Shown here: in pieces, positions 23,001-38,200 of the stretch
Position numbering within the stretch: the first letter of the stretch is position 1
Layout of the letters: the number at the start of each line of letters is the position of its first letter
Assembly (NCBI GenBank): GCA_950106755.1
Contig: OX467082.1
Coordinates: 22,134,001 to 22,198,000 of the forward strand
Direction: 5' to 3'
DNA from: Climacium dendroides
Taxonomy: Eukaryota; Streptophyta; Bryopsida; Hypnales; Climaciaceae
Length of the DNA stretch: 64,000 nucleotides
Program-made: the position numbers and the translations under genes
Notes under the pieces: model-generated
The model's input: the letters and a program-made list of their open reading frames with translations, nothing else
What the model was told of the DNA's origin: nothing
The model's database searches: none

Positions 23001-26000
23001 TTTCTAAAAAAAACTTTCAATTGTAAAACTATCTCTTTTGGCATTTAATTGTAGAAAGTGTAAACAATGAAAAATCTTGGTTGTATTCCTTTGTCCTATA
23101 CCTTAGTATATTATAGCTATTTTTAAAAGTACTGTTAAAATGTTAAAACAATGAATGTTCTATCTCTATAAATATGTGTTATATAAAAATTGTTATTGAA
23201 TTTAATTTCAATAATTTATATATATATATATAGTATCATTTTTTATATACTAATATATGACAAAGTAAATACAAATTTAAGTGCATTATTTATGAAAATT
23301 TTGTAATTTTGTAATTTACATATGTATTTTACAATTTAATATTTTTTTATAAAGCAAAGAAGATCTTGAATTAGCTACGTTTATTTACACTCAATAATTA
23401 TTCCAAATTGTCTTTAGCATTATTTGCAGCTCTTAAGTTGAAGTGTTAACATTCATAATTTCGTCATTCATAATTTCGTCATTCAACCCTTTTGTTCTTA
23501 AATCTTATAATAGTCTTTTTACGAGACTAGACAAATACGAATTGTGTAGTACTACACAAGCAATTATAACATGAAATATGAAAGTGATATTTAAGTCAAA
23601 CTTGACTAAGAGTTCTTAAAAAATTTGTTTGAATATGCTAAATGCATTTTTAACAACAATACAATATTTTCTGTGAGTCAACTATATTTATAGTCATTTA
23701 TAATAAGAAAATTCAAAAGTCGGTTTGTATATAAAAAAAAAATAAGAGAATTGAATCCAGTGACATAAAATTTGCAAGGTTACTAAAAACATTTATAGTT
23801 GTAGTGAACTACATATATTTAAAGTTGAAAATCAACTTTGAATTTTAAATTAAAAATGCGATAATAGGTGGAAGAATTTTTTTTTGTTGTACATTATGAT
23901 ACTATGCCATTCTTTCAAGCAATAATTATACACTCACTTAAAATACAAACGATAGTATAAATTAAAAGGCAAAGAAATAGCTATGGAAAGGAAAGAAAGA
24001 TGGCAGTGAAACAATTCACTTTGAAGTAGACTACTGCATTAAAGAAGTAATAAAATTTTGCAATTATAAACGCTTTAGAAATTTTGACAGCACTTCCGCA
24101 ATTTACCTATACTAATGTAAAATATTAATGATGAGAAATGAAAATGAAATTGTAAATGAACAACAAGGATCCTAAATCTTAAACTATAAATGATGTTGCA
24201 TTTTTAACATTGTGATATTGGCTTTACGAAAAAATGATGTTCAAATCAACAAAACTTGAACAATTTTTTGTTCATTTGCGCACTACATCGATTGTTTTAA
24301 CACTTTTCAGTTGATTTGATACAATCAACAAAAAGATTATAATTTTTTTGTTGATTTGAATTATATAACATCAAAATCAATAAAGAAAAATATTTTTCTA
24401 TTCAATTTCATTTATAAGAGTTTCAAACAATTTTTTGTCATTTAAGTAATGTTTTTATCATCATTGTCAAAATTCTAATTACAAAGGAATATTTTTTTAA
24501 CTTTAATCATTCACACTTTGGTGTATTTTGAAATTAACAAATTATGATACAACCATATCTATACAATCTAAAGATTGAGTAACACATTTTCTATTTAAAA
24601 ATAAATAAAATATTTAATAATGAATATTAAAAATAAATATAATATTTTTTTTAATAAACGCCTTCTCATTTTAGATGGTCACATTTCTTATGTGACATTA
24701 AAAGTAGTACAAATTGTTATTCTAAGTGCTTTATATCTCTTAATTTTTTCAAGTCACATCTATTATATATTACAATCATTAAATGTGACTTAGTTTATAC
24801 CATTTAAGGTTGCTCTTTTTTAAGCTTACAAAGATAAGTGAATTTTAAACCATGTGGAAATGACATCAGCTAAAAAAATTTAATAACTTGAGTTGCTCAT
24901 GGACAAAAAAAAAGTCTCAATAAAGAGAGTATTACAAAAAAAATTTAAACAACTTGCATTTATTCAATAAATGCTAAATCAATTAATGACAAATATGAAT
25001 CAAATTTAATTCTCTAAAGAAATAATAAAGCAAAATATCAAAGTATATAAAAAAATCTACTAATATTGATTGCATAAAATTCACAATGAAGGCATCGAAG
25101 AATGAAAAATTCAAAAGATTCAAAATAAAAATACTTCTTTATTATATAAATGCAATTAATATTATACAAAAACTAAAAAAGAAGTGACAAAGATAAGAAA
25201 ATAAGTAAAAAAAATGGTTGAAAAAACCTTGGGGTTAAGGAGGGCCAAATCTTTGTTAATGAATTTTTTTTGAGCTACCAAGAATAAAGTTGTTTAAAAT
25301 AAAGAGAATATTAAAAAAACGATGAGTAATTCATAGATTATTTCAAATTTTTTTAGGTGACTTAAGATGAATATTTGCAATCTTTAAAAAAAACTGCAAA
25401 ATAAAAATAATAATTATATAAGAAAAAGAGAGAAGAAGCTTAGAGATGGAAACTAATAAAGTCATGAAAACAAAAGAGAAAAAAGATAGAAGTTTCAAAG
25501 TTGGCAAAACAATCTCTAATGAAGTTCAAGAGACAATGTCAACAAGTGATGATATGCTTAATGCATGCATGAATCAATTGTAGTCTAATTATTTCATGTG
25601 TATTGCCATAAAACATTCAATAAATAAAATTACAAAAAAGGGAATATTATGTTTATAGTAGATTTGACTATGTGCATAGCTGTTGCATATTTAGAGTGAT
25701 TTGTGTAACTTAACAATTGTGTCATTGTATTTCTTATCACTACTTAATAAAAATACAAAACAAGTGACTAAGACCAACTACGTAAATAACTTACTTAATA
25801 GTCTTAAATTAAGTGAAATGAATGATGCAATGCAATTACTTGAACAAAGCACATACCACTTTCTCCAAAATTGTCACATTCTTGTTAATATAATGTTGAT
25901 CATAAGTATTTGCCACAATTTTTCTTGTACTTCACACTTATTTATTGTAAATCCTATAACTTTAGTGACTAGATAACAATGATAAAAAATACTTAAAGTT

Positions 26001-28100
26001 TTAACAAAATAATGCTTACATATATAATAAATTTTTTTAAGTATATGTAATTTTCATGTTAGACAACATAGACTTAACTCAAAATTATAAACAAGGTCAA
26101 TAAACTTCAAAATAATGGGCATTATATGAACATTTCTATCACTTTTGATATGATTGTATGAAACAAGCACAATTAGATTCTTAAATTCAATGTATAAAAT
26201 ATCACATGCAAGAGCTTAAATATAATTCATTGTGCCTTTCAAGCAATGAATATTTTTATATGCTTAATTGATTTAATTGCAAAGAAAACAATTATGAATT
26301 TCAAAACAGAACGAATTGGCCAAATCAACAAATTAAGCCAAGATTTTGTGTTTTGAGTATGAAAAATTCAAAAACAAAAGTTATCTATCCTATATTATAG
26401 ATTCATTTATGCTATTTTTTAAATAATAAAATTCATGCTAATGAATTTTTTTATAAAATATAACTAAATGAAGTTTGGTCTTTAAAAAAGTAGTTTAAAC
26501 TTCATGTACAATTTTCTATAGATTTTGAATGTCAAATCAACCTCAAATTTTATATATGAACCCAAAATATAGAACCTCCTCCATGTGAAATTGGTAAACA
26601 AAGTTTGCAACAAAATTATAAAGTTCAAGTGAGCAGTTGTAATGATATGGCAAACATGTGAATCCAGTGGATGGAAAAGAGATCAAGTAAAAATTCTCTA
26701 TGTATCGATTTCTTCAAGATTGACCAATCTTGATCAATGGGGTTGTTCACCAATTTTGGTGAAATATGAAACCCTCCTTTTTCACTCATTGAAGTTAACA
26801 AAACAATTAATAAGACCTTGTCTTTTAGTGCTTTTTTCTACCCACTAATTTTATATAGCAAGAGGTTCTAAATCTACTTGTTTAGTTTTAAGTTTGACTC
26901 AAATTTAATAGAATATCTCTACTTTTATCCAATTCTCATTTTAAACTTCATTTTATAGAATTTAATTCAATTTTAAAATTATAAACTAGTTTTAGACTCT
27001 TTTAAACTTTTTTTGTATGAATTAAAACTTTAACTATTACTTGATAGTTTTCAGAAAATTTTGAATTGGGATCTATCTCATTTTTAAAGCTCTCTAAATA
27101 TTTTTTGTTAGTTTATTATTTTTAGAGTATTACAATTTTTCCTTGTAGGACCTAAAATCACCTATTCAAAATACATAAGCGCTTGATATTTGAACCTTTC
27201 TACTAAGAGTTATAAGTGAATGAAGTTATAATAGCTAATTGGTACTTCAAAACTTCATTTGCTATTTACTTCTAATTTATAGCTTAAAATTAGCTTTTAA
27301 TTGAATTTTTAAACTTTAAATTTAGCCAAAACTCTAAGTTTCCATTTTTAACTTCTTTGGATGAATTTCACTCATTCTCGTTCATTCTTGTTCTCAAACT
27401 TCATTCATTAATATCTTACTCATTATAAGTCTATTTTTTAAGTGCTGTATATTTTTGAAAAAATCCAAAAATACTTTACAAGCATCTAAAATTAAATTTG
27501 AATTAAAAATGACCTCTAAAGGTCTAAATTTAGATTGTAATTTTGGCTATATTTTAAGATTTTTAATCAAAAGATTTGAAAAAAAATGCTTTGAATTAAG
27601 CACTTACCTCATAATAAGAGATGTTTGAAGATGCCTTCAGTGCCCCCCTTGTTCTTCATCTTATCCCTCTTTGGTAATTTGCTCACCTCTTAATTTAGAA
27701 TTGTTAATACAAGTTGTGCAAAATTCCAATTTACTTCTTACTTCTCCTTCTAAGCTACATCTACTATTTTTTCTTTATTATTTCATCTTTCTCTTCTATC
27801 TTTTAATTCCTTAACTTTCAATTATTGAACTCTACTTGTTCACTTTGCAAAAGTAAACAATTATTCAAATTCTAATAACAAAATTCAAATAATGTTAATT
27901 TTTTATCCCCTTCATTTAGAAGTTAGTTATTGTCAATTTAACTTTTTAATGGCTAATTGATATTTATTTTTAAATTTTCACCTAATCCCTATCCTATTGC
28001 TATAATTCTCCATAACCAAATCACATTCTGATTTCTTTGTTAGAATTTTAAATGTTCTTCACTTTATCTCCCTTTTCTCCCAAGTTTGATAATTTTTTCT
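20090..28100. other. Long AT-rich gene-free stretch
   Basis: Very AT-rich, and I find no frame with protein character on either strand. Contents seen: a TA run near 23215-23233, a 16-base direct duplication (CATAATTTCGTCATT) near 23455-23487, and an inverted repeat at 24235-24371 that is listed separately. Probably old decayed repeats. Confidence 0.55.
24235..24371. repeat. MITE-like inverted repeat with AAATCAACAAAA arms
   Basis: Left TGATGTTCAAATCAACAAAA and right TTTTTTGTTGATTTGAATT..AACATCA are inverted copies with a short insertion in the right arm. The same AAATCAACAAAAA core forms the arms of the element at 49249-49410, in opposite orientation. Confidence 0.5.
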
Positions 28101-31100
28101 CAATATTTTGAGCACTAATTCCCTACTGGAGAAGCTAGTGGTCAAATCACCAAGTGGTTTGTTGATGGTTTAGCAACTACTATCATACTAAATGTTTTTG
28201 TTTGAGTTTGTTATTGTTGTTATTTTTTCTTTTTTTAAACAAAAATTGGAGCCCCAAGCTTAGTTGGCCCAAATCTTTAGTATATCAAGCAAAGTTCAAG
28301 GGCCTCAACTAGTTGATGAGGTTAGAAATCTCTAACTAGTTGAAGTTGAGACCATAACCCTAGCCAATTAGGGAGAAGTAGCTAGTCGGATGAGTTGACT
28401 AAATTTTTGTTTTTGATTAACAAATATACTAATGTTATAACTTGAAAATAATTGACAAGTTTTTTTGGGGGGGTTGCAAAAAATAAACAAAACACAAAGC
28501 TTCCTCTTAACAAGGTGACTATTTAGTGCTAATAATTGAATTTGATTCAAGAAAATTTCCTATCAAGGCCCTATTGTAATTCAGAAGGTTGATACAGTAC
28601 TTAGGGTTTTTTTCACACCTACGAGGATTAAAGCTCTATTGTAATTTGAGATTTTAACACAAAACTAAGAACTTTCACACCCAAGGAAGCCAAAACTTTG
28701 TTGTATTTTAATAAAAAAATACTCATAGACCAATTTGAACAAGGGGGGATTAGTAAAATGTTAGTACAATCATCCCAACTCTTATAAACAACCACACGTG
28801 TTAGTACAACTACTTAAATGTCACATAAATCATTTTGGTTAGTACAATACAACGACTCACCAACATGAGTTAATATAAACACATACACAAACCCTAGGAG
28901 AATTCTCACAAGGGCTTTCCCACCAAAAGAATGTTAAACAACACATAGATAAGAACTAAAAGGCCTTCACAAGCAACATTGCCAAAGTATGATGGGCTAA
29001 TCTCTAAGGTTGGTACAAAGTTGGTACAAGACTACAACTACAAATATAAACATAAAAACAATACCAATGAGGTGCACAAGAATGCAAGGTTTAAAAGGCC
29101 CCCAATGTCCTTCAAAACTTGCTTCAAAAACAATATTGATGAAATACAATTGCTCTTAAAACAATAGTTTGGTGAGTTTTGACTCAACAACTGAAAAATT
29201 CACTAAAATGAATTTAATGAGAACATAGCGCAAATAAAGGGTGTTTAATAAGGGAAAAATTCACCCTTTTATATATTTTCTATAGGCACCCTTCCTTCTC
29301 TTCCACCTAACAGTAATCCTATTATTTGAGATTTTCATCCAAATTTTAGGAATTTTTACTTCAATTTACGTTGGCCAAAAATTCTAATTTTTGGATAAAG
29401 ACTCTAAATTACAAATGAATTATATCATTGTCTCCAAAGAGCCATTTCTTGTCTGTATAGCTAGCCTTCCCCTTTTTCATCGTAAAAAAATCATCAAAAG
29501 TTAGCATCAGTTTAAAATAGAACTGCTCCAACTGCAGCTGAAATCCACATCGCAAAAAAACCCACATCAAATGAACTTCAAATGTCAAAACACCAACTCC
29601 AATATTACCGGAGATCGCCACAACCCCAAATCCTAGCTCCAACCTACGTTGGAATCACTCAAAAACCGCAGCTGCTGTGGAAAACCCAAATTCAGATTTT
29701 CAAGTATGAAAACCACCGCAAGCAACTAAGAAACTCAGCAACAACTACCCAGCAATGCAACAAGCAACTACAAGCAACTAAGGAGTCTGCAAGGTCGTGG
29801 AATTAGAGAAAAAAAACTTGATAAATACTAACCAGATCGATGAGAAGGATCTCGAAGCTCCTCTTCCCTTGTTTTGACTCCCATGTTGTTTTTTTCTCTC
29901 GTTTTGCACTTGAATTGGGAGGAAATTTGAACACACACAAGGGAAGGAGAATGGAGAAGAGATTGAAGTGAAAAGTTAGAAAGGAGTAGCAACTTAAAAG
30001 ATTTGTCAAGTAGGTTTAGCTCAATCATTGCTATGAGTTGGGAGAAGGTTGGGTTGAAGTTAGAGTTATGAAATGGATCTGAGATTAGAGCAATAACTTT
30101 GAAAGGCAAGATCGGAAAGACCACAATGCATTTGAGGACGAAACTTGGTGGGTTGATGCGCATTTGAGTTGACTTTCCAAAAAGCTTAATTTCACATCAT
30201 TTGGAATAAGGATGAAGATTTGGGGACCATTTTAGTATAAGGAGATTTGTTGCCAACTTCGCGCAAGATGGTCAATTTCGACAAATGAGATTAAAAAGAT
30301 AATAGCACAAAAAGAGATGAATTTTTTGGAGGTGATAAATGAACAAGTTAGCTTTTTAAGAAGTTAAGGCTTGCTCAAATTGAAGTAAAGATAGAGTGGA
30401 CAATCATTTTAGTGCACCGAAGTTTGCTGTTACTTCGAGCAAGAGGGTCAACTTTGACAAACGAGATTAAGAGGACAATAGCATAAAAGGAGATGAATTT
30501 TTGGAAGGTGGTAGATCAATAAGTCAAATTTTTGAGAAGCCAAGATTCACCCAAATCAAAGCAAAGATGGAGAGTGGGCGGCCGTTTTAGTGCAAAGGAT
30601 TCTGTTACCTCTAAATCGAAGCAACGATTTTGAGGTTTTGTGATCATTTGATATTTGATGAATACACTTGTTTAGGATTAGGTGGGTTTCTTTTAAATTT
30701 TTCATGTCTATCAAAACATGCATAAGCAAATTAGTCACTAAAAGAATTCTAAAGTGAAGGACTATCTTCCAGTTCATAATATATGAATGTTTATGAAATG
30801 AAATCTTTTGATTATATATGAAATTTGCATATTAATGGATATAGTGCAAGGGTTGTATGTTCACTCATTTTTAAGGAATTTTAACTTAAATCCTATGGTT
30901 TGAAGAAAGGGAATAATTTGATTGAAAAAAGAGTCATGAAATTGGTACACTTGTGATGTTTTTTTATATTTTTTTTGTAGTCTTAAGGTAGTGTGTAAAA
31001 ATAATAAATTGAATTGTATTTGAGAAATCCATTGCTTAGAAAGCTAGGTAGTAAACATTTTCCCTTGGACTCTTTTATGTGTGTGTTTTTGCCATCACGG

Positions 31101-33700
31101 TGAAAAACACTCATACTTTTCCAAGTTGAAAGCCACCTACAACTCTAAGTCCCTTTCAAAGACCCATATTTCCCACTTTTAATCCTAGCATCTTCTTCAA
31201 TATCCTCAAGCAAATGTTACTTTGTAGCTAGAAGACATGCCTCTATAAATGCATTATATAACCAACCTTAAATAATACCAAAGTAAAAACAAGCACCTTA
31301 AACTTAAACAAAAGTTCACAAAAGAGCTTGCAGTTGTAATCACAACTACAATCAAGGTTCAACAACATAAGAAGGGAATAGTGCCAAGTTGTCACAAAAA
31401 GGAACAATAAATTATTAAAGTATTAATTGAAATTCGGAAATTGAGTGGACTTGAAGGCAGTGGAGGGTGATGAAGATAGGTATTGTTGGGAGAGTACCCC
31501 ACCCCGAACACTTTTTCTTTTTTTGGAGCCCACCAAAGGGAACTTCTCGTAATGGCTTTTCCATACAAGAGTAGAGATGCTCTTAATTAATTTATAGATG
31601 TAAACTTGGTGAAGAAAATAATTGATGCAAATTTAGCTTATCAATCTCTTTTTGCATCAAATAAAGAATCAAAGAACTGTCGGTGTCTAAAGACACATGT
31701 AAAAAAATGTTTTGTCCTATCAACAATTTAATTTTTTATCTTATCATTTGATTTAACTCCTAAAGGAACGTTGTGCCTTCAAAGGACAAATAGAATTTAT
31801 GGTTAATAACTATGGTCTTAATTTTTGAAGATTCTATCTTTAAATTTTTTTGAAGATTGAATTTTTCTATCTTCAATAAAAATTAAATCTTTTTAAATCT
31901 TTTTTTTTTCTAAACCCTCAACTCAATTATCTACCATAAAGATTTAAAGCTAAAAACTTTGTAGTGAAAAAAATTAAAGTTAAGAAGGTTCAAAGTCAAA
32001 TAAATTTGTCTTACAATGTGTTGAAAAACTTGTTTTTTTCACTTTAAATGTAAATATCTTACAATTTGTGCAATCAAAAATTTTGAAATTTTTTCCACAC
32101 ATTTCACACCAATTAGGTGTAAGATCCTAAGTTTAAATGTGCAAAAAAATAATTTTCAAATTTATTTACTTTTTGCTATGGAAATGTTAGTTTTGAATGT
32201 TTTTTGGCAAAAAAAGGCCTTGGTCCTTTAGGGATTAATAAGTGAGACCCATAATAATAACACTAATTTGCACTAATTTGGTGTGTGTGAAAGTTAGTTA
32301 CCTTATTGTTCTATTTTTGCACTAACTCTATTTTTGAAACAATTTCTAATCTCTCTTCTTGAGTTTGTAGATGCAAATTTGATTTTTTCTTTACAAATGT
32401 ACAAAGTGTGAAAGAAAGCAATACCCTTGGTATAGTATAAATTTGTTTTGAATTTTTAAAGTGTGTTGTCTAATAATCCATAAGTGCTACTAGGTCACCT
32501 CAAACCATCAAAAAGTATTGAACCATAATGGTCACCTTATTTATCTATAATGGCCACAACATTGAGCCCCCTAATGTGGCCAATTGGCCATAGTCTTTTA
32601 CATCCAAGAGGTACAAGATCCTATTCCTACCACTTTTATACCTCAAGACTTCAATAATGTCCAATTGCCCATGAATTCATTTTATTATTCAAAAGAGGCA
32701 CATATGGACTTTGTGGGTAACCATAATTAGGCCTTCCATGTGTATGCAATGCAGGACTGGGAGTTGGAGTTTAGGAAAAACACATGACCAAAATCCCTAG
32801 AGCACCCAAATGCCTCAAGCCTAATTGAATTTGTTGTTGTGTTTGTTTTGTTCTATTTTTAATTAAACTTTTTCCTAACACAGGTTTTCAAATACAGGGC
32901 AAACTTTACGATTAGAGTAAACCAACCATTCGCGACACCTATCCAAGAACTGCACAATAATTACCAATTATTGCAGAGTAATTGCATGATTCAACCACCA
33001 ATTCAATTGTGATGGGAACTAAATTTTGTATCACTACCCAATGACCATCCACTATGTGGAGAAAGGGTTGCAAGTAATTTTTGACTAGATTTCAAGTGCA
33101 TGGCCTTTAAATTGTAATAAAATTTGTAAAAAAAATTCTTTTTTGCATTTTATTTTTTAAAGGTAAATCTTACCATGACATTTAACCCATAAATGACGCT
33201 ACAACCATTTTTTTGTCGATGAGTGACAAAATATCTTTGAGTGTAGGATAGAAATGCAACTATTCATCCTTGAAATTTTGTATGAAAAGGAGAGATCTTC
33301 TACAATAATGAGTGCTTTTGTATTTTTTTAAGCCAACAATTTGCACGATACCCAAACAAATGATTTCCATGATAATTGGCTCGTTGTTTAAGGGTTAATA
33401 ATCACACCAAATTTCAAAACATGCAAGTCTCCATATTTATTTGAATTTTGAATTTGAGAAGGATTTGAATTTTGTTTGTGCGGTGCTTGGCAAGTTTACT
33501 ATAACTCTAATAATGTATTTCTTTCAAATCTAAAGTATTTGCGACGGAGTTTCCATCTTTTTTTAAGAGTTTCAACTAGTGTTCAGAAAAAACCAGCAGC
33601 TAATTCAAAGTTATCCAGAGGAATTGGGAAAAACCCAGTTACAATTTGGGAAAAAAAAACTGGTAAAAAAATCTATAAAATTTCTATTTGGAGTAAAAAA
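28101..33700. other. AT-rich intergenic DNA, no gene seen
   Basis: No supported gene. Between 29400 and 30170 composition is less AT-rich and short frames overlap on both strands, but none shows a domain or consistent splicing. A tandem repeat at 30224-30620 is listed separately. A run of seven G lies near 28465. Confidence 0.5.
30224..30620. repeat. Tandem repeat, period about 177 bases
   Basis: The landmark (C/G)(A/G)TTTTAGT recurs at 30228, 30405 and 30583. Units share segments such as TCAA.TT.GACAAA.GAGATTAA and AGGAGATGAATTTTT. There are two full diverged copies and a partial third. Confidence 0.7.
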
Positions 33701-35206
33701 TAGAGAATACGAGAACTGGTAAAACTCAAAAAGTTTCCCGAACGCTGGTTTCAGCTGCTTCGTCGAAAATTAGGTCTTAGGCTACTCAAGAAGATGGAGA
33801 GTACATGGAACCAGGATTCGTAAACAGATTTGGAAGAGGAAACTGGAAGCACGTACAAAAGCTGCTTCCGTCTGCATCCCTCAATATTTTCAACGTGACA
33901 TTCGTTACAGTAGGCTATGGCGCAGTAGAAAGTCGAGTACATTTGACTGAGAGAGACTTTAAATTTTCCGATAATTTTGAATTTTTTTTGTTGGACGCAG
34001 GAACTCTTTCCTTGCTGCTGCTTTTGTAAGCTCCACACAAATTTGATTGTCGCCCTGATACTTATGATTCCGTCAACTTCTGGAAGCGACCGACGGTCTT
34101 GAGATGGCGGAGCCGCGGAAGCATCCTCTGTGGGAGACTTTAGGGAACTGAACGCGGAGGTCTTCGGTTGTCAGTTGAGGTTTGCAAACCGGAAACCTCT
34201 ACGAAATGAACGGAAGATCAAACGATTTCTTCTTTTGGTAATAATTAGGTGATTTAGGGAAATTTATAGTGTAGTTTCGTTTTTGAAGCTTCATATCTAT
34301 CGTGTGTCAGTAAGTTTAGTTCGATCTTGTTTTGTTGTTATCATTCGTTGAGTTTGAAACCTAATTCAAGGGAATTGAAGCAGACATGGACTAGGAGATG
34401 GTGGATGACTTCGCGTCAAGGATTTTGAGGACTTGAGCGCATCTGCAAGGGACAGAGTATAGTAATTAAGGCATGGCGAAGCTCTTCTTTGAATTTTCTT
34501 ATCGATTATTGAGTTGCATTTTTGCCTCTGAACGTGAAGTGTGTTTGAGTATTTTGCGATTGCCGTTCTACTGAGAGATGCCTTCAAGCGATTAATTCTA
34601 GCCGGAATTTGGTCTCGTCTTCTTGTTCTGGTGAATAGTAGACTCCTTCTGGTGAATTGTCAAGGGGTTGGAAATTTCTTGCACTAGTGGACACTGGTTG
34701 GAAGAGCCTGACTAATTTGTAAGGGCATTGATTATTCAGAGTGATCATGGATAGATCTTGGGCAAATGTTTACATGTACATGACGCAGTTCTTGATAGAT
34801 TGTTTAGCTTTCTTGATAGGACTGAAGGTATTATTATAATTTAGAGTCGAGATAGTGGTCCAGAAACGACACTTCAAATAGGTCGTGGTGTAGGACTGGT
34901 TGCTTCTCTAATTTGTCGGGCATTCTACTATGGTTCTACTCTATACATGGAGGTTCTTTCATTTACAAGTCAGCCTCGGATTTGAGAACTTCTGTAGGAA
35001 ACTATCGTGCGTTCTACCAGTAGAGAGCTCGAGTAAATGTTGTCACCGACAGTAAAATAACCCTAATTAGCTATACACCTTAACCAGAGTGCTGTCTGTC
35101 TAGAACATGCCATTTGCTTCTTTATAAGTGCTGAGCATGGCTTCTGCATCGACAGATTTGTAATGTTGAAGGAGGATTTAGAAGCTGATTGCTGGAAAGA
35201 TTAGCA
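33701..35206 (+). promoter_or_regulatory. Probable promoter and 5' leader of the DUF726/TMCO4-like gene
   Basis: GC content rises sharply at about 33700 and stays higher up to the ATG at 35207, with no supported coding frame in between. This looks like promoter plus a long 5' leader, possibly with a leader intron. Transcript start cannot be placed from sequence. Confidence 0.4.
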
Positions 35207-38200
35207 ATGGCGGACCTCAGTAGTGTGCATCGATACGCTGCTGGTGGGCTATTCGCCCTAGCCTTGAGCCAATCTCAAATTCAGCAGCTTACCGCCTTTG
35301 AACTCGCACGGAATACTGATTTGGACGATCGGCAGTCTGGGAATACACTTTTCGACGAGGATACGACTTCGTGGAGCGCCCCAGATTATGGATTGTTGCG
35401 ACACGTTTTCAGGTTTATTATCCTTCGAGCTTCTTACCATTGGTGATTTTAAGTTTCATTTCACATGATTTTATCTGTTTTTAATTGGCGGACAGTATCG
35501 TCTCCTATTCTTTGACTACAATAGATTCCTAATTGAAGTGGAAATGATGCATTTGCTAGGAGTCTTTAGACTTGAGAGTACTTCTGGAATCATTGGGTTC
35601 TCTCATCCTCTTCAAATTGTCAAGAAGGCATTTCTGTGTCTGTCGAAGAGATCCATCTTTCGTAGAATTAAAAAAACAAACAGGCCTCGGAAGCGTTACA
35701 AATCACACTTCATATTTCATGTATGTTAACTAGGCATGTTTACCGAACACATGTATAGTGGTTGATGCCTAGGTTCTTGATTATGGTTTGTATACTTCTT
35801 GGAATCTGACTGCATCTTTGGACGACTCAGGTTCTTACAAGTAGATGAGAAGGCATGGGTTGGCCTCGAGATTACGTCTATGTCTCCTGATGGAAAGCAT
35901 CAAATTGGAGCAGTAAGCACTTCAATTTTGTCTTTCTTTGATTTGGTACTACTTTCAGGTCTCTATCCTGTTTGTGATTTAACCCTTTGTACTTAGCATG
36001 TAGCTGGTCATTGTTCTGGTTTGAATAATGCTTTACGACGTATTATTCGGAAATTTCCTAATCAGAAAAATGCATTACAGTACTTGAGATTGCTGTCAGA
36101 AGAAGAGAGCAACGCTTCATCAAGCAATGGAGTTCAACGGACGATGAAATATGCTGAAATTGCTGAAATTGCTGATACATTTGGAAATGCTCGCCATGGA
36201 GGTACTGAAATTCTTTCTCTCTATAATGTTGCCTTTCGGCTCGTGTATTAATGTATAATGTTGCCTTCCTCTCTTTAGCTTTGCAAGGGCTGGTGCAGCC
36301 GCTCCGTATGTAAATCATATTGAATGTGTTTATTCCCTCCTCTCCCCTGTTCTTCTCTGTTTCTTTTGGTGGGTTCTTATAGGTATTTAGAGATGCTACT
36401 GAATTAATTCAATGTATTTGATGTGATGTTCCTGTTCATCTCCTGGTTCTGCTTGCTTGCCATATCAGATTCATCGATGATGGGTGCCAAAGAGAAGAAC
36501 AGAGTTCAGGAATTGGGAATGTCCTCTGAGTACAGTAGCAGGTTTAGTGAAGCTGAGATTAAGACGAAGCAACGGAAGATTGCCGTGATGCACGAGCTGC
36601 TTGTGGCGTGTGTTTCCGACATCCCTAAAGACAAAGGAGTGAAGACTACGAAGTATGGGTACGATGCACGCCAACGTGTAGCTCTACGCTTGCTTGCTCT
36701 CTGGCTTGACATTGAATGGAGCAAAGTGGTGTGTACATTTTCTTCCCATGTCTATTCATCTTAGCTGTCATTGTCGTCTTCGCAACTCAGACATGAACCT
36801 GGATTGACCATGGGAGAGAGAAGTGTCAACTCGTCAGTTTAAGTGACGCTATTATGTACACTATACCATAGTACTTCATATTTATCAATCGATCACGTTG
36901 GGATCCATGTATATCCGTTTCTGTATGAGGCCCATGTGATTTTTTTTAATAATTCTATCAGAGAAAATATTTGTCCCGTTTATTTGTGATAAGTCCTAAG
37001 TGCGGTTAACCTCTTGCTGTTGCATATTTGTCGGTCTCTTAGCCCCCGAGCGTTCAGGAGCACTCTATTTTAGAATACACCTATATTTACGGATGAAGTG
37101 ATTTCAGGTAAACTTGGAGCTAATGGTGGCTCATATGGCCATTGCCGCTCAAAAAGAAAGAGAACAAAACCATCATGACGATGAGGAAGTGGCAAAGAGC
37201 AGGTGGCAGAGACTGAAAAGAGGAAGTTTAATTGGTGGGGCAGCCGTTACTGGAGGATTACTTTTGGCTATCACTGGAGGTAAATGCGACCAAATAAATC
37301 ATGTCTGGGTTTTAATGTAAGGATTATCTTAGTGTGGCATGTAGCCTTTCTTCGCTGCTTCTGGTCTTTCTTTTCTGCAGATATTGCTATCGGTTCAACT
37401 ACCTTTCGTTCTTGGTCCCTCCACCTTATGGCATGGAATATTTGTTATCTTTGGAACAACTGATTCCTACTGTTTATTAATGACTATTACTTTCCGGAAT
37501 TTAGTTTTGGTGTCTTTGCTGCCTATATAACTCCGGAGGGCTTTTTCGGCAGTAGCTTGTTGCACAATCGGGTTTACCTGTGTTCTATATTTTGAAAGTT
37601 TGTTCGTTTTCCATCAGGGCTGGCAGCTCCAGCAATAGCAGCAGGTATGGCAGCTGTTGGAACAGCAGTGCCTGTACTTGGAGCCGGTGGACTTGCAACA
37701 GCTGCTGCGATGGCAGGTACCACAATGGGTTCCGTGGCGGTTGCAGCTTCCTTTGGAGGTACTACCAAATAACCAACCTGATATCTAGAAGGTTATCTTT
37801 TTGAGCTCTCACAAGAAACGCTCGAATTCTGAGTTCACAGTTTACCCAGCACTGTGTAAGTGACTTAAGAACAAAACTAGCCTTAGTAATATATGAAAGT
37901 TTCGTAGTGAAGCACTCATTGAGGCAGTCCCAGCAGATGTGGGAAAAAATAGAATACGTAATCTGAATAAGTTGTTTCCTTCTATCACAGCTGCTGGAGC
38001 TGGTTTGACTGGATTTAAGATGGCCCGAAGAACTGGTGGGATTGAAGAATTTCAGTTTGAGCCAATCGGAGATAATCATCAACAGGGGGTGCGTTTGTTT
38101 TGCCCAGTTTGTTATTTCTTGCATACTTGGGAAATTTACAACTGTTGCCATGAGATGCACGAACCTGGATAGTTTCACCTTCAGTGTAGTTAAACCCAAA

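Noticed and set aside
29409..30163. Cluster of short overlapping frames on both strands
   Set aside because: No protein motif, no consistent splice joins, and composition explains the open frames.
33751..34038. 95-codon minus-strand frame in the hydrolase leader region
   Set aside because: No domain, overlaps an open plus-strand frame, and lies where the promoter and leader of the downstream gene are expected.
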